The translations under genes and the position numbers were made by a program. From contig JAPLSB010000019.1 of assembly GCA_026398875.1 (NCBI GenBank), positions 1-64,000 on the forward strand: DNA of 64,000 nucleotides, given 5' to 3'. Under the pieces are notes generated by a model, which made no database searches, was not told the origin of the DNA, and was given only the letters and a program-made list of their open reading frames with translations. The stretch comes from Gammaproteobacteria bacterium. GTDB taxonomy: Bacteria > Pseudomonadota > Gammaproteobacteria > Nevskiales > Nevskiaceae. Of this stretch, positions 42,272 to 52,900 are shown piece by piece. Numbering within the stretch: position 1 is the first letter of the stretch; every line of letters begins with the position of its first letter.

Positions 42272-43351
42272 ATGGCTGACGGAACGGTCGAAGGCATGCC
42301 GCCGCCGCCGCGTCGCTTCGGCGAGCCGCGGCGGCTGCCGGCGCTGTCGGTCGTGGTCATTGCCGAAGCGGACATCGCCGCACTGCAGCGCTGTCTGGCG
42401 GCACTGCTCGCGCAGGACTTTGCCGGTGCGCAGTTCGAGATCGTCGTGGTCGATCCGGATGATCGCGCGAGCTTGCGCCAGCAGGTCGCGCTGCGTGCGC
42501 GGCAGGCGGCGGGTGCGCCGGCGGTGCAATACCTGGTCGTCAATCGCGCCGACGGCCTGGCAGCGGCGCGCAACCGCGGCTGGATGTATTCGCGCGGCGC
42601 GGTGATCGCCTTCATCGACCCGGATGGCGTGCCGGCCCCGGACTGGCTGCAACGCGGCATGGCGGCACTGGTGCCCGGCGTGGTCGCCGTGCACGGCTGC
42701 GTGCGGATGGCGCTGTCCGACCTGCCGGATGATCACGAACGCGAGAATGCCGAGCTGGCGCAGCGCGGTCTGCTCGGCTGCAACTGCTTCGTCAGCCGTA
42801 TCGGGCTGGTGGCGGTCGGCGGCTTCGATGAACGCTTTTCGGCCGACTGGCGCTGCGACACCGATCTGCACTTCACGCTGATCGAACATTTCCGCGATGG
42901 CCAGCGCGTGCGTCCGGCACCGCTGGCGGAAGTGCTGCTGGGTCCGCGTCCGGAGCCCTGGCATGCCGGCCTGCGGCAGCAGCAGCGCCTGCAATTTGAA
43001 GTGCTGCTGATGCGCAAGCATCCGCGGCTGTATCGCGAGCGCGCCGGTTGCGTCTGTTCCCACCTGCAGCTCGGCGTGCAGTTCGCGGCATCGCTGCTGC
43101 TGCTGGTGACCGCCGGCGCGCTGCTGGTGACCAGCACCGCCGTGGCCAGTGCGGCGCTGCTGTTGTGGCTGCCACTGACCGCCGGCGTGTACCTGCAGCA
43201 TCCGGCGAGCGCGGGCAGCTTCGGGCGGAAGCGCTGGCGGGAATGGGTGGCCTTCGCGCTGACCTTGGTCGCGATCCCGCCACTGGCCGTGTTCTGGCGC
43301 TCGGTCGGTGCGCTGCGCTTCCGCGTGCGGCGGCCGCCGCGGCTGTCGTGA
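42272..43351 (+). CDS. family 2 glycosyltransferase with membrane C-terminus
   Basis: 359 residues. The GT-A fold is visible: ALSVVVIAEADIAALQRCLA at the N-terminus, AARNRGWMYSRGAVIAFIDP with a DPD metal motif near residue 115, and a late GGFDERFSADWRCDTDLHF acceptor-site region near 188. Two membrane helices follow near residues 270-310 (SLLLLVTAGALLVTSTAVA; LLLWLPLTAGVYL) with a third near 330. The acceptor is unknown. It follows the BON gene by 17 nt and could share its sigma54 promoter. The stop is convergent with rpoN2. Confidence 0.82.
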   Translation: MADGTVEGMPPPPRRFGEPRRLPALSVVVIAEADIAALQRCLAALLAQDFAGAQFEIVVVDPDDRASLRQQVALRARQAAGAPAVQYLVVNRADGLAAARNRGWMYSRGAVIAFIDPDGVPAPDWLQRGMAALVPGVVAVHGCVRMALSDLPDDHERENAELAQRGLLGCNCFVSRIGLVAVGGFDERFSADWRCDTDLHFTLIEHFRDGQRVRPAPLAEVLLGPRPEPWHAGLRQQQRLQFEVLLMRKHPRLYRERAGCVCSHLQLGVQFAASLLLLVTAGALLVTSTAVASAALLLWLPLTAGVYLQHPASAGSFGRKRWREWVAFALTLVAIPPLAVFWRSVGALRFRVRRPPRLS

Positions 43352-43379
43352 ACAAGCCGCAGCGACGCGTGCTGCGCGC

Positions 43380-44849
43380 TTACGGCAGGTAGCGCAGCTC
43401 CCAGGGCGGGACTTTCATCTGGTTACGGTACTTGGCGACCGTGCGCCGAGCGACCTGGATGCCGCTGTCGGTCAGCCGCTTGGCCAGCAGCACGTCCGAC
43501 AGCGGCGCCTCCGGACTCTCCGTGTCGATCATTTCCTTGATCAGCGCGCGCACCGCTGCTGCCGAGCAGGTACCGCCGGTATCGGTCGCCAGCTGGCGCG
43601 AAAAGAAATGCCGGAACTCGTAAGTGCCGCGCGGTGTTGCCATGTACTTGTTGGCAGTGGCGCGCGACAGCGTCGATTCATGCAGCCCGAGTGCGTCGGC
43701 CACGTCCCGCAGCAGCAGCGGCTTCAGCGCCACTTCGCCGTACTGGAAGAAGCCGCGCTGGCAAGCGACGATGGCGTCGGCCACGCGCTGGATGGTGGCC
43801 TGCCGCTGCTCCACGCTGCGCAGCAGCCAGCGGGCCTCCTGCAACTGCTGGCGCAGCGCGCCATGACTGTTGCCGCTGTGATGCATCAGGTCGGCACAAC
43901 TGCGGTTCAGCCGGGCGCGCGGCTGCACCGCTGGATTGACGCGCGCGCTCAGCACGCCGCGATGCTCGACGATCAGCACATCGGGCTCGACGTACTCGGT
44001 GCGCGCCCGCGTGTAGCGCGCACCGGGCTTGGGATCGAGCATCCGGATCAGGCCGTGGGCCACCGTCAGCTGCTGCAGGCTGCAGTCGAGCCGGCGGCGC
44101 AGCGAGGTGTAGTCGTGGCGCGCCAGCAGTTCGAGCTGGCCATCGATCAGGCGCAGCGCCAGCCCCCGTCCCGGCGTTTGTGGCGCCAGCAGCTGCAGCT
44201 GCAGCGCCAAGCATTCGGTCAGATTGCGTGCCGCGATGCCCGGCGGATCGAACTGCTGCACATGTCGGGTGCCGGCAGCGAGGTCATCGGCATCCAGCGG
44301 CGTGTCCAGCGCCAGCGCCTCGGCGGTGGCCGCCAGGTCTTCGCGCAGATAGCCGTCGTCATCAAGCATCTCGATGACCAGGCCGGCGGCAAGCGCTGAA
44401 CGACCGTCCAGCCGTGCACCGCGCAACTGCTCGAACAAGTGGCTGCGCAGGCTGGTTTCGGCCTGCACGGCATGCCAGGGGTCGGCGCTGCTGCCACCGC
44501 CGTCGGACGCCGTGGCCTCGAAGGCGCTGCCGCTTGCCTCGTAGGCATCGGCGACATCGAACGGCGCGTCATCGGCGTCAGCGTCCGTGGCCTGATCGCG
44601 CCGCAGATCGGCGCAATCGAACTGCGCCGGATCGTCGGGCAGCGCCTGGGGTGCTGCGTCGTGCGGGTCGGCGGGCGTGCTGGTGTCGGGGCTGTCACCC
44701 TCTTCGAGAAAAGGGTTGTCGGCCAACTGCTGCTGCAGTTCCTGCTGGAATTCGAGCGCCGACATCTGCAGCAGCCTGACCGCCTGCTGCATGCGCGGCG
44801 AGATCGACATCTGCTGGCGCGCGCCCAGCGCAAACGAAGGGTGGGTCAT
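43380..44849 (-). CDS. rpoN: RNA polymerase sigma54 factor, outside its usual locus (rpoN2)
   Basis: 489 residues from ATG 44849, with AGGA nine bases upstream; the open frame extends to a TTG at 44882. Region I is Gln/Leu-rich and binds activators (QAVRLLQMSALEFQQELQQQ). A long acidic low-complexity region II spans about residues 55-130. The core-binding part is seen at VAHGLIRMLDPKPGARYTRA, the helix-turn-helix at LRDVADALGLHESTLSRATA, and the RpoN box ARRTVAKYRNQM near the end. Canonical rpoN lies with lptB, hpf and ptsN; none are here. Its own upstream region carries a sigma54-like site, so it may be autoregulated. Whether a second rpoN exists elsewhere cannot be seen. Confidence 0.93.
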   Translation of the reverse strand: MTHPSFALGARQQMSISPRMQQAVRLLQMSALEFQQELQQQLADNPFLEEGDSPDTSTPADPHDAAPQALPDDPAQFDCADLRRDQATDADADDAPFDVADAYEASGSAFEATASDGGGSSADPWHAVQAETSLRSHLFEQLRGARLDGRSALAAGLVIEMLDDDGYLREDLAATAEALALDTPLDADDLAAGTRHVQQFDPPGIAARNLTECLALQLQLLAPQTPGRGLALRLIDGQLELLARHDYTSLRRRLDCSLQQLTVAHGLIRMLDPKPGARYTRARTEYVEPDVLIVEHRGVLSARVNPAVQPRARLNRSCADLMHHSGNSHGALRQQLQEARWLLRSVEQRQATIQRVADAIVACQRGFFQYGEVALKPLLLRDVADALGLHESTLSRATANKYMATPRGTYEFRHFFSRQLATDTGGTCSAAAVRALIKEMIDTESPEAPLSDVLLAKRLTDSGIQVARRTVAKYRNQMKVPPWELRYLP

Positions 44850-44889
44850 CGGCAAGTCCTGCGCGGTGGAGGGTGTCCGCAACCACAGC

Positions 44890-44903
44890 GCATCGCCTGT
44901 GCC
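44890..44903 (-). promoter_or_regulatory. sigma54 -24/-12 promoter in front of rpoN
   Basis: On the minus strand, GGCACA-GGCG-ATGC, preceded by T, matches 8 of 10 consensus positions with exact GG-N10-GC spacing. Predicted start near 44878, 29 nt before the rpoN ATG. It implies positive autoregulation by sigma54. Confidence 0.6.
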
Positions 44904-45022
44904 ATCACCTCACAACGTCAAGACACCAAATTTTTCATGCACTTGCGGGCCGATGCCTGGTGTCCGCAAGCTGCCTCCGGGCCTGTCGTCGGCAAGCTTT
45001 ACCGAGCAATGACCCGACCGCT

Positions 45023-45505
45023 TCAGCTGGCGTCGGCTGCTGCGGCGGCGGCACGGCCACGATTGCGCAGATCACGGATGTGGTCGTGATGCACTTCGGT
45101 GGTCGCGCGTTGCCCCAGCAGCAACGTACGTACGTTCGACGACAGCGGTTCCTCGATCGCCTTCAGGTACTGCGCCTTCGCGTGGTCTTCGCCGCGCTCG
45201 CATTCCTCGAGCAGCATCAGGTCGTCGTCGTTGCTGAGCGATGCCTTCAGGTTGACCCAGCCGCGATGCAGCGCGCCGATCGTCGTGCCGCCGGTCTCGG
45301 CCTTGCCGCCGTGCTCGACGACGCAGGCCTGCAGTTCACGGGTGTTGCGCGCGCAGTCGCCGGCATAGCGGCTCATCAGCATGCGCAGTTCAGGCGCATG
45401 CGCATGCCGCGCTGCATCGTTAAAGCCTTTCTCGCCGTCACGGTTGGTTTCGATCAGACCGTTCAAGGTCGTGATGATGGCTTTGTGGCTATCGGTGGAA
45501 GACAT
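45023..45505 (-). CDS. DUF2383 / PA2169-family four-helix bundle protein
   Basis: 160 residues from ATG 45505, with AAGGAG eight bases upstream. A four-helix bundle with ferritin-like spacing is suggested: LNGLIETNRDGEKGFNDAAR, RHAHAPELRMLMSRYAGDCA, LMLLEECERGEDHAKAQYLK and LLLGQRATTEVHHDHIRDLR. The family is known from stress and stationary-phase clusters such as P. aeruginosa PA2169; its biochemistry is not settled, though a metal role is plausible from the His/Glu residues. It is upstream of rpoN on the same strand with a 173-nt gap. A sigma54-like site lies about 205-220 nt upstream. Confidence 0.85.
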   Translation of the reverse strand: MSSTDSHKAIITTLNGLIETNRDGEKGFNDAARHAHAPELRMLMSRYAGDCARNTRELQACVVEHGGKAETGGTTIGALHRGWVNLKASLSNDDDLMLLEECERGEDHAKAQYLKAIEEPLSSNVRTLLLGQRATTEVHHDHIRDLRNRGRAAAAAADAS

Positions 45506-45709
45506 GTCGGGTACTCCTTGGAAGCGCCAGTGCGCGGCGCCAGTGGCGACGCTGCAGCGCTGGCGGGATCGCTGCTGCCGGACAGCGGCAGCGTGCGGGG
45601 AAGAAAAAAGACCGGGACCGGCGGCGGGGAACTGCCGATCCCGATCAACAGGGATCTTGCGCAAGCGCCGGCCGTTGCAGGCCATCGCGCTGTTCGCCTT
45701 GTTCTTCAC

Positions 45710-45723
45710 GCATCGACCGGGCC
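45710..45723 (-). promoter_or_regulatory. sigma54-like promoter upstream of the DUF2383 gene
   Basis: On the minus strand, GGCCCG-GTCG-ATGC matches 8 of 10 positions with GG-N10-GC spacing. Predicted start near 45698, giving an untranslated leader of about 190 nt before 45505. The remaining noncoding space to 45822 shows no other clear signal. Confidence 0.45.
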
Positions 45724-45821
45724 TGCACCGCGGCCGAAGAAAACCTCATGCAAACAGGCGCTTGCCGTTGGCGGTCAGCGACGACGGCGGGCAGCGTGGC
45801 CGAATCTGCCGGTAACAAGCG

Positions 45822-46076
45822 TCATGCGCCGCCGTCATTGGCACTGGCGCGCGACAGCTCGGCGCTCAGATCCGGCTTCAGCACGGCTGCCGATGGCATC
45901 GGCGCCCGCCCCGGACCTGCGGCGTCCGCCGCACGCCGCATGCGCAGGCGGCCGATGTGACGCATCTGGCTGCCGAGCAGCTGCGTCTGCCGGTCGTCGA
46001 GCAGCGCGCCGCAGACAGCCAGGCCGGTGCCGGTCAGCTGCAGCAGCAGGCCTGCCGCGTGATCGCAATTCATCAT
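45822..46076 (-). CDS. small hypothetical protein in the rpoN2 region
   Basis: 84 residues starting at tandem ATG codons (46076 and 46073), with a weak GAG seven bases upstream. The N-terminal part is moderately hydrophobic (HAAGLLLQLTGTGLAVCGAL), followed by a charged stretch DDRQTQLLGSQMRHIGRLRM that could be an amphipathic helix. No family was recognised. It is the only plausible gene in the 898-nt space between 45505 and 46404; other open frames there overlap it or the promoters. Composition does not rule out a chance frame. Confidence 0.4.
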   Translation of the reverse strand: MMNCDHAAGLLLQLTGTGLAVCGALLDDRQTQLLGSQMRHIGRLRMRRAADAAGPGRAPMPSAAVLKPDLSAELSRASANDGGA

Positions 46077-46344
46077 CGGTTATCTCGGGTGGAGGACAGG
46101 CGGCGACATCCATCCAGCAGTTCCACGATCAATGCCGTGTTGGCCCGGCCACGACAAAGCCTTGCCGATCAGCGGGCTGCAGCGCTTGCGCGACTGATGG
46201 CGAAGCCGCCGCCAGCCGGGCTACCGGTAGCGCGAACCGGCCGTGGCAAAAGCGACCGATGGCCGGGCCGACGCCCGATCGACGGCGCGTTCCCGGCGAA
46301 TTGCACCGAGGCCGCAGCGCAGCGCCGAGCACGGCGCCGGGCCG

Positions 46345-46358
46345 GGAACGGCGCTTGC
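46345..46358 (+). promoter_or_regulatory. sigma54 -24/-12 promoter for the glycine-zipper stress protein and glucan synthase
   Basis: GGAACG-GCGC-TTGC matches 9 of 10 positions, with a perfect -12 TTGC and exact GG-N10-GC spacing. Predicted start near 46370, 34 nt before ATG 46404. Confidence 0.65.
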
Positions 46359-46403
46359 GCTCGCTCGCTGCACCTCCCGCCCGACCAACCAGGACTCCAC
46401 GCC

Positions 46404-46931
46404 ATGGCCACTGCCATCTTCTGTATCGCCAAGACGCCGGTCATGGCGGAACGCATCGTCGATCTGCTGAAGACCTCGGCCGGCGTGCGCGAGCAGGACA
46501 TCTCCGTGCTGTTTCCGGATCGCGCCGGCAGCCGCGACTTTGCGCATGAGTACAGCAGCAAGGCACCCGAAGGCGCGATCGCCGGCGTCGGTGCCGGCGG
46601 CGTCACCGGCGGGCTGCTCGGGCTGCTGGCCGGCATTGGCGCGCTGGCCATTCCCGGCGTCGGTCCGCTGATCGCGGCCGGGCCGATCATGGCGGCGCTC
46701 AGCGGGGTCGCGGTCGGCGCGGCGGTCGGTGGCATCGCCGGTGGCCTGATCGGCATGGGCATCCCCGAATTCGAAGCCAAGCGCTACGAGGACATGGTCA
46801 AGGGCGGCAACATCCTGATGTCGGCGCACGCGGAAACCCACGAGCAGACGCTGCGCATCAAGGATCTGTTCCGCCATGCCGGCGCCGAGGACATCGCGAC
46901 CACGCACGAGGGCAGCCTGTCCACGCGCTGA
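46404..46931 (+). CDS. glycine-zipper general-stress-type protein
   Basis: 175 residues. The N-terminal alpha/beta part ([38 protein letters not shown]) resembles the general stress protein 17M / YflT-like group. Next is a membrane-inserting glycine zipper ([40 protein letters not shown]), then [20 protein letters not shown] and a short C-terminal domain. Such proteins are widespread in stress clusters; their role is unknown. It sits 46 nt before the glucan synthase, on the same strand, and behind a strong sigma54-like promoter. A related zipper protein is at 59709. Confidence 0.8.
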   Translation: MATAIFCIAKTPVMAERIVDLLKTSAGVREQDISVLFPDRAGSRDFAHEYSSKAPEGAIAGVGAGGVTGGLLGLLAGIGALAIPGVGPLIAAGPIMAALSGVAVGAAVGGIAGGLIGMGIPEFEAKRYEDMVKGGNILMSAHAETHEQTLRIKDLFRHAGAEDIATTHEGSLSTR

Positions 46932-46977
46932 TGTCGTGCCTACGGCATCAGGGCTGCGCCGATGCCGACTCGCGGCC

Positions 46978-49900
46978 ATGCTGACCGGCAGCAAGCTGCG
47001 GCACTGGCTCGGCCGCCGCCGCGCCGCTGATCCGGCCGCCGGCCACGACGGCGACGAACTGCCGCTGCGCGCGCCTCTGCTGAGCAGCGAGCAGCTCGTC
47101 CGCCACGGCCAAGCGCTGGCCGAGGCGCATCGGCTCGGCCGCCATGCGGCGCCGGAGTGGCTGCTCAGGCGGCTCGATGCCAACCGCAGCGTGCTGCGCC
47201 ATACACGCAGCCTGCTGACCACGGCAGTCGAAGCGCGGGCGCGGATCTCGCCGGCCGGCGAATGGCTGCTCGACAACTTCCATCTGGTCGAAGAGCAGAT
47301 CCGCACCGCTCGCCAGCATCTGCCGCGCGGCTACAGCCGCGAGCTGCCGCAGCTCGATGGCGAGCCGTCGCACGGCTTGCCCAGGGTCTATGACCTGGCG
47401 CTGTCGGCGATCGCCCATGGCGATGGCCGGATCGATGCGGAAACGCTGACCCGCTTCGTCGCGGCCTACCAGACGGTGACGGCGCTGACGCTCGGCGAAC
47501 TGTGGGCGATCCCGATCATGCTCAGGCTGGCGCTGATCGAGAACCTGCGCCGCGTTGCCGCCCGCATCACCGCGTCACGGCTGCATGTCGACGAGGCCGA
47601 GCGCTGGGCCGACCGGATGATGGCGGTCGCCGAAAGCGACCCGAAAAGCCTGATCCTGGTCATTGCCGACATGGCGCGTTCGACACCGCCGATGGTCAGC
47701 GCCTTCGTTGCCGAACTTGCGCGCCGCCTGCAGGGCCACGGTCCGGCGCTGGCGCTGCCGCTGAACTGGATCGAGCAGCGGCTTGCCGAAGACAGCCTGA
47801 CCATCGAACAGCTGGTGCTTGCCGAAGCGCAGCAGCAGTCGGCGGATCAGGTGTCGATCGGCAACAGCATCGGCAGCCTGCGGATGCTGGCCGCCGTCGA
47901 CTGGCGGGAATTCGTTGAAGCGATGAGCGTGGTCGAGCAGCGGCTGCGCGCCGATCCGGCCGGTGCCTATGCCGGCATGGACTTCGCCAGTCGCGACGAC
48001 TACCGCCACGTCGTTGATCATCTGGCTCGGCGCTCGGCGCTGAGCGAGGCCGATATCGCCGCCACCGCCTGCGCACTGGCGGCCGCGGCTGACGACCTGC
48101 CGGTGCAGCGGCATGTCGGCTGGTTCCTGATCGATGCCGGGCGGCGGCAGCTTGAAGCCGGCATCGGCTACCGGCCAACGTGGCCGGATCGCCTGCAGCG
48201 CCTGCGCGAGTACGCGCCGCTTGCGCTGCATCTGGGTGTGATCGGCGCGATCAGCTTCGGCCTTGCAGGGCTGCTGATCGCGATCACGGCGGCACAGGGC
48301 GTTGGCGACCTTGCGCTGGCCGCACTTGGCCTGCTGCTGCCGATCGTGCTGAGTCATCCGGCGTCGGCCATCGCCAACGGCCTGGCCACGCTGGTGATCG
48401 TGCCGAAACGGCTGCCGCGCATGGACTACCTGACCGGCCTGCCGAGCGAGCAGCGCACGCTGGTGGTGGTGCCGTGTCTGCTGACCGGCCAACGCGACAC
48501 GGCGGCGCTGTGCGAAGCGCTGGAAGTCCGTTTCCTCGGCAATCAGGACCCGCAGCTGCACTACGCGCTGCTGACCGATTTCCGTGATGCCGCGCATGCC
48601 AGCGAGCCCGGCGATGCCGCGCTGCTGGCGCAGGTGGTGGCCGGCATCGAGCAGCTGAATGTCCGCCATCGCGCCGACGACATCGCCGACCGTTTCCACC
48701 TGTTTCACCGGCCACGGCGCTGGAATGGCGCCGAAGGCTGCTGGATGGGCGAAGAGCGCAAGCGCGGCAAGCTCGGCGATCTGAATGCCGTGCTGCGCGG
48801 CCGCGGCGACGGCCGCCATGCGCAGATCGTCGGCAACACCGCTGCACTGGTCGGCGTCCGCTACGTGATCACGCTCGACAGCGATACCCGTCTGCCGCGC
48901 GACGCGGCACGGCAGCTGGTGGCGGCGATGGCGCATCCGCTGAACCGGCCGCGGTTCAATGCGGCCGGCACCTGCGTGACCGGTGGCCACGGCATCCTGC
49001 AGCCGCGCATCGCTGCCGGGCTGGCCGGCTCGCAGCGCTCGCGCTACGCGCGGCTATGCGGCAGCGAACCGGGCATCGATCCGTATACGCGGGCGGTGTC
49101 CGATGTCTATCAGGATGCATTCGGCGAGGGCTCGTTCATCGGCAAGGGCATCTACGAGGTCGACGCCTTCGAGCGCGTGCTTGAGGGCCGCTTGCCGGAC
49201 AACCGCATCCTCAGCCACGACCTGCTGGAAGGCTGTTACGCGCGCTCGGCGCTGATCAGCGACGTGCAGGTCTACGAGGACCATCCATCCCGCTACAGCA
49301 CCGACGTGCTGCGTCACCGGCGCTGGATCCGCGGCGACTGGCAACTGCTGCGCTGGCTGCTGCCGACGGTGCCGGACGGTGCCGGTGTGATGGTGGTCAA
49401 TCCGCTGTCGGCGCTGTCGCGCTGGAAGATCGCCGACAACCTGCGCCGCAGTCTGGTTGCCCCGGCGCTGCTGGCGCTGCTGCTGCTCGGCTGGCTGCGG
49501 CTGCCGATGCCGCTGCTGTGGAGCACCGTGGCAGCCGCTGCGCTGCTGCTGCCGCCGCTGCTGTTCGGGCTCATTGATGCGCTGCGCAAGCCGGACACGC
49601 TGGCCTGGGCCGCGCATCTCGCCGGTGCCGCACTGGCCGGGCTGGGCGGCATCGCGCTGATGCTGCTGCGCCTTGCCTGCCTGCCGCACGAGGCGCTGTT
49701 CGCCACCGATGCGCTGCTGCGCGGCCTGTGGCGCAGTCAGGTGTCCGGCCGGCTGCTGCTGGAATGGCAGGTGTCGAGCCGCCGTGAGGCCGACCATCTG
49801 CGGCGGCGCCCGGAAGCGCTCGATGTCGCGCCGCTGACCGCCGTCGTGCTGCTGATCGCGCTGCCGTGGCAGCGACCGGACGCCGTATGGCCGGCCTTGC

Positions 49901-52900
49901 CGTTGCTGCTAGGCTGGCTGGCAGCACCTTGGCTCGTGGCCTGGCTCAGCAAACCGCAGCGCGCGGTGGCAGTACCGCTCGACGATCAGCAGACCCACTT
50001 CCTGCGCCGGCTGGCCCGACGCACCTGGGGCTATTTCGAACAGCACGTCGGTGCCGCCGATCACTGGCTGCCGCCGGACAACCATCAGGTGCAGCCGGGG
50101 CCGGTGACGGCGCATCGCACGTCGCCGACCAATATCGGCATGTCGCTGCTGGCCAGTCTGGCTGCCGAGGATTTCGGCTACATCGGCAGCGCCGCGTTGC
50201 TCGCGCGTACCGGTGACACCTTCGCGACGATGGCGCTGCTGGCTCGCCATCGCGGCCACTTCTTCAACTGGTACGACACCCAGACACTGGCGCCGCTGCC
50301 GCCGCGCTACGTGTCGTCGGTCGACAGCGGCAATCTGGTCGGCCACCTGATCACGCTGCGCGCGGCACTGCTGGCGCTGCCGAACCAGCGCATCGTCAAT
50401 GCCCGGCTGTTCGACGGCCTGCTCGACACGCTGGCGGTGCTTGGCGAAGCGGTGGCCGATGGCGAAGCCGCGCCGATCATCCGCATCCGCGCGCTGTTGA
50501 ACAACGCGGTGCAGCTGGTGCCGTCGTCGCTGTCGGCAACGCTGCACAGCATCGAACCGGTACTGCGCTGCGCCGAAACGCTGGCGTCGGACCTGAACAT
50601 CACGCCGGGCAGCGAAGCCGATGGCTGGGCGCTGGCCCTGACCGCCGCCGCAGCAGCGGCCAAGGCCGATCTGCTGTGGCTGGCGCCGTGGCACGCGCCG
50701 GCGGCCGGTCATCTCGACCTGAGCCTGCTGGTCGAGTTCGATGAACTGCCGACGCTGCGCGATCTGGAAGGCTTGCCCGCGCGGGCAGCAGCGAAGCTCC
50801 GCGAATCTCCAGCCGCCGCTTCCGTCGCTGAGCTGATTGAACTGACCGCCCTGCTGGCCCTGGGCAGCACGCGTGCCGCCAGCCGCATCGAGCACTGCCA
50901 TGCGCTGGCAATGCAGGCCAGCGCATTCGCCGATATCGACTTCGAGTTCCTTTACGACCGCACGCGCCACTGGCTGGCGATCGGCTACAACGTCGATGAG
51001 TTCCGGCGCGACACCAGCTACTACGACCTGCTGGCTTCGGAAGCGCGGCTCGCCTGTTTTGTCGGCATTGCGCAAGGCAAGCTGCCGCAGGACAGCTGGT
51101 TCGCGCTGGGCCGCCAGCGCAGTGCCGGCGATGGCGCGCCGACGCTGGTGTCGTGGAGCGGCTCGATGTTCGAGTACCTGATGCCGCTGCTGGTAATGCC
51201 GCAGTTCGACGGCACGCTGCTGGACCAGACCTGTCGTGCGGCCGTCGAGCGGCAGATCGCCTTCGGCCGACATCTGGGCCGGCCGTGGGGCGTGTCGGAA
51301 TCCGGCTACAACGCGGTCGATGCCAGCCTGAACTACCAGTACCACGCGTTCGGCGTGCCCGGCCTTGGACTGAAGCGCGGGCTGGCCGAAGACACGGTGA
51401 TCGCACCGTATGCCTCGGCACTGGCCTTGATGGTCGAACCGGAAGCGGCGTGCACGAACCTGCAGCGGCTGGCGGCCGACGGCTACATCGGCCGCTGCGG
51501 CTTTTATGAGGCGATCGACTACACCGCCAGCCGGCTGCCGCGCGGTGCCGATCACGCGGTGGTGCGCTCGTTCATGGCTCACCATCAGGCGATGAGCCTG
51601 CTGGCGATCGGCAGCGTGCTGCTGAACCGGCGCATGCAGCGGCGCTTCGCGTCCGATCTCGAATGCCAGACCGCGTTGCTGCTGCTGCACGAGCGCATTC
51701 CGCGCCATCCGCCGATCACCACGCCGGCGGTCGATCCGAGCGAGCGCGGCCCGCTGGAAGACGAAGCGATTGCCGCGATCCGCACGCCGATCGCCGCCGA
51801 CACGCCCAGCCCGGAAGTGCAGTTGCTGAGCAATGGCCGCTATCAGGTGATGGTCAGCAACACCGGCGGTGGCAGTGCGCGCTGGAACGGGCTGGCCGTG
51901 ACCCGCTGGCGCGAGGACGCGACGCGCGACCACTGGGGCAGCTTCCTGTACCTGCGCGATGCCGACAGCGCAGCCCTGTGGTCGGCCACCCATCAGCCGA
52001 CCGTCGTTGCCGCCGAGCGCTACGAAGCAGTGTTCGCCGATGGCCGCGCCGAGTTCCGCCGGCTGGATCACGGCATCGAGTCGCGGCTGGAAATCCTGGT
52101 GTCGCCGGAAGACGACATCGAACTGCGGCGGCTGCGGCTCAGCAATCGCTCGCGCGTCGCCCGCACGCTGGTGGTGACCAGCTATGCCGAGCCGGTGCTC
52201 GACACGCCAGCAAGCGACGCGATGCAGCCGGGCTTTGGCAAGCTGTTTCTGCAGACCGAATGGCAGCCGGAACAACGCGCCATCCTGTGTACCCGTCGTC
52301 CGCGCTCGGCCAGTGACGCCACGCCGTGGCTGTTTCATTTACTGGCGGCCAGCCCGGACACCCTCGGCGCGGTCAGCTGCGAGACCGATCGCGGCCGCTT
52401 CATCGGCCGAGGTCGGCGGCTATCGGCACCGCAGGCGGTGACGGCGAGCGCGCCGCTGTCCGGCACCGTCGGCTCGGTGCTCGATCCCTGTGTCGCGATC
52501 CGCACGGTGCTGAGGCTCGAAGCCGGGCAGTCGCTGACATTGGACTTCGTCACTGGCTGTGCGCCGAACCGCGACACTGCGCTGGCGCTGGTCGGCAAGT
52601 ATCAGGATCGCCATCTGGCTGACCGCGTGCTTGATCTGGCCTGGACCCACAACGGCGTCAGCTTGCGGCAGATCAACGCCAGCGAAGCCGATGCCCAGTT
52701 GTACCGGCGGCTGGCGGCCCAGGTGGTTTATGCCAGCGCGGCACTGCGCGCCGACGCCGCACTGCTGGTCCAGAACCGGCGCAACCAGAGCGGGCTCTGG
52801 GGCTATGCGATTTCCGGTGATCTGCCGATCGTGCTGCTGAAGATCGCCGACTCCAGCCACATCGAACTGGCGCGGCAGATGATCCAGTGCCATGCCTGGT

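Noticed and set aside
46944-46957. GGCATC-AGGG-CTGC before ndvB
   Set aside because: Spacing is right but three of ten positions differ and no ribosomal gap suits a start here; too weak to call.
49909-52338. 809-codon minus-strand open frame
   Set aside because: Antisense of the glucan synthase; Arg/Gln/Ala-rich and repetitive, no family features.
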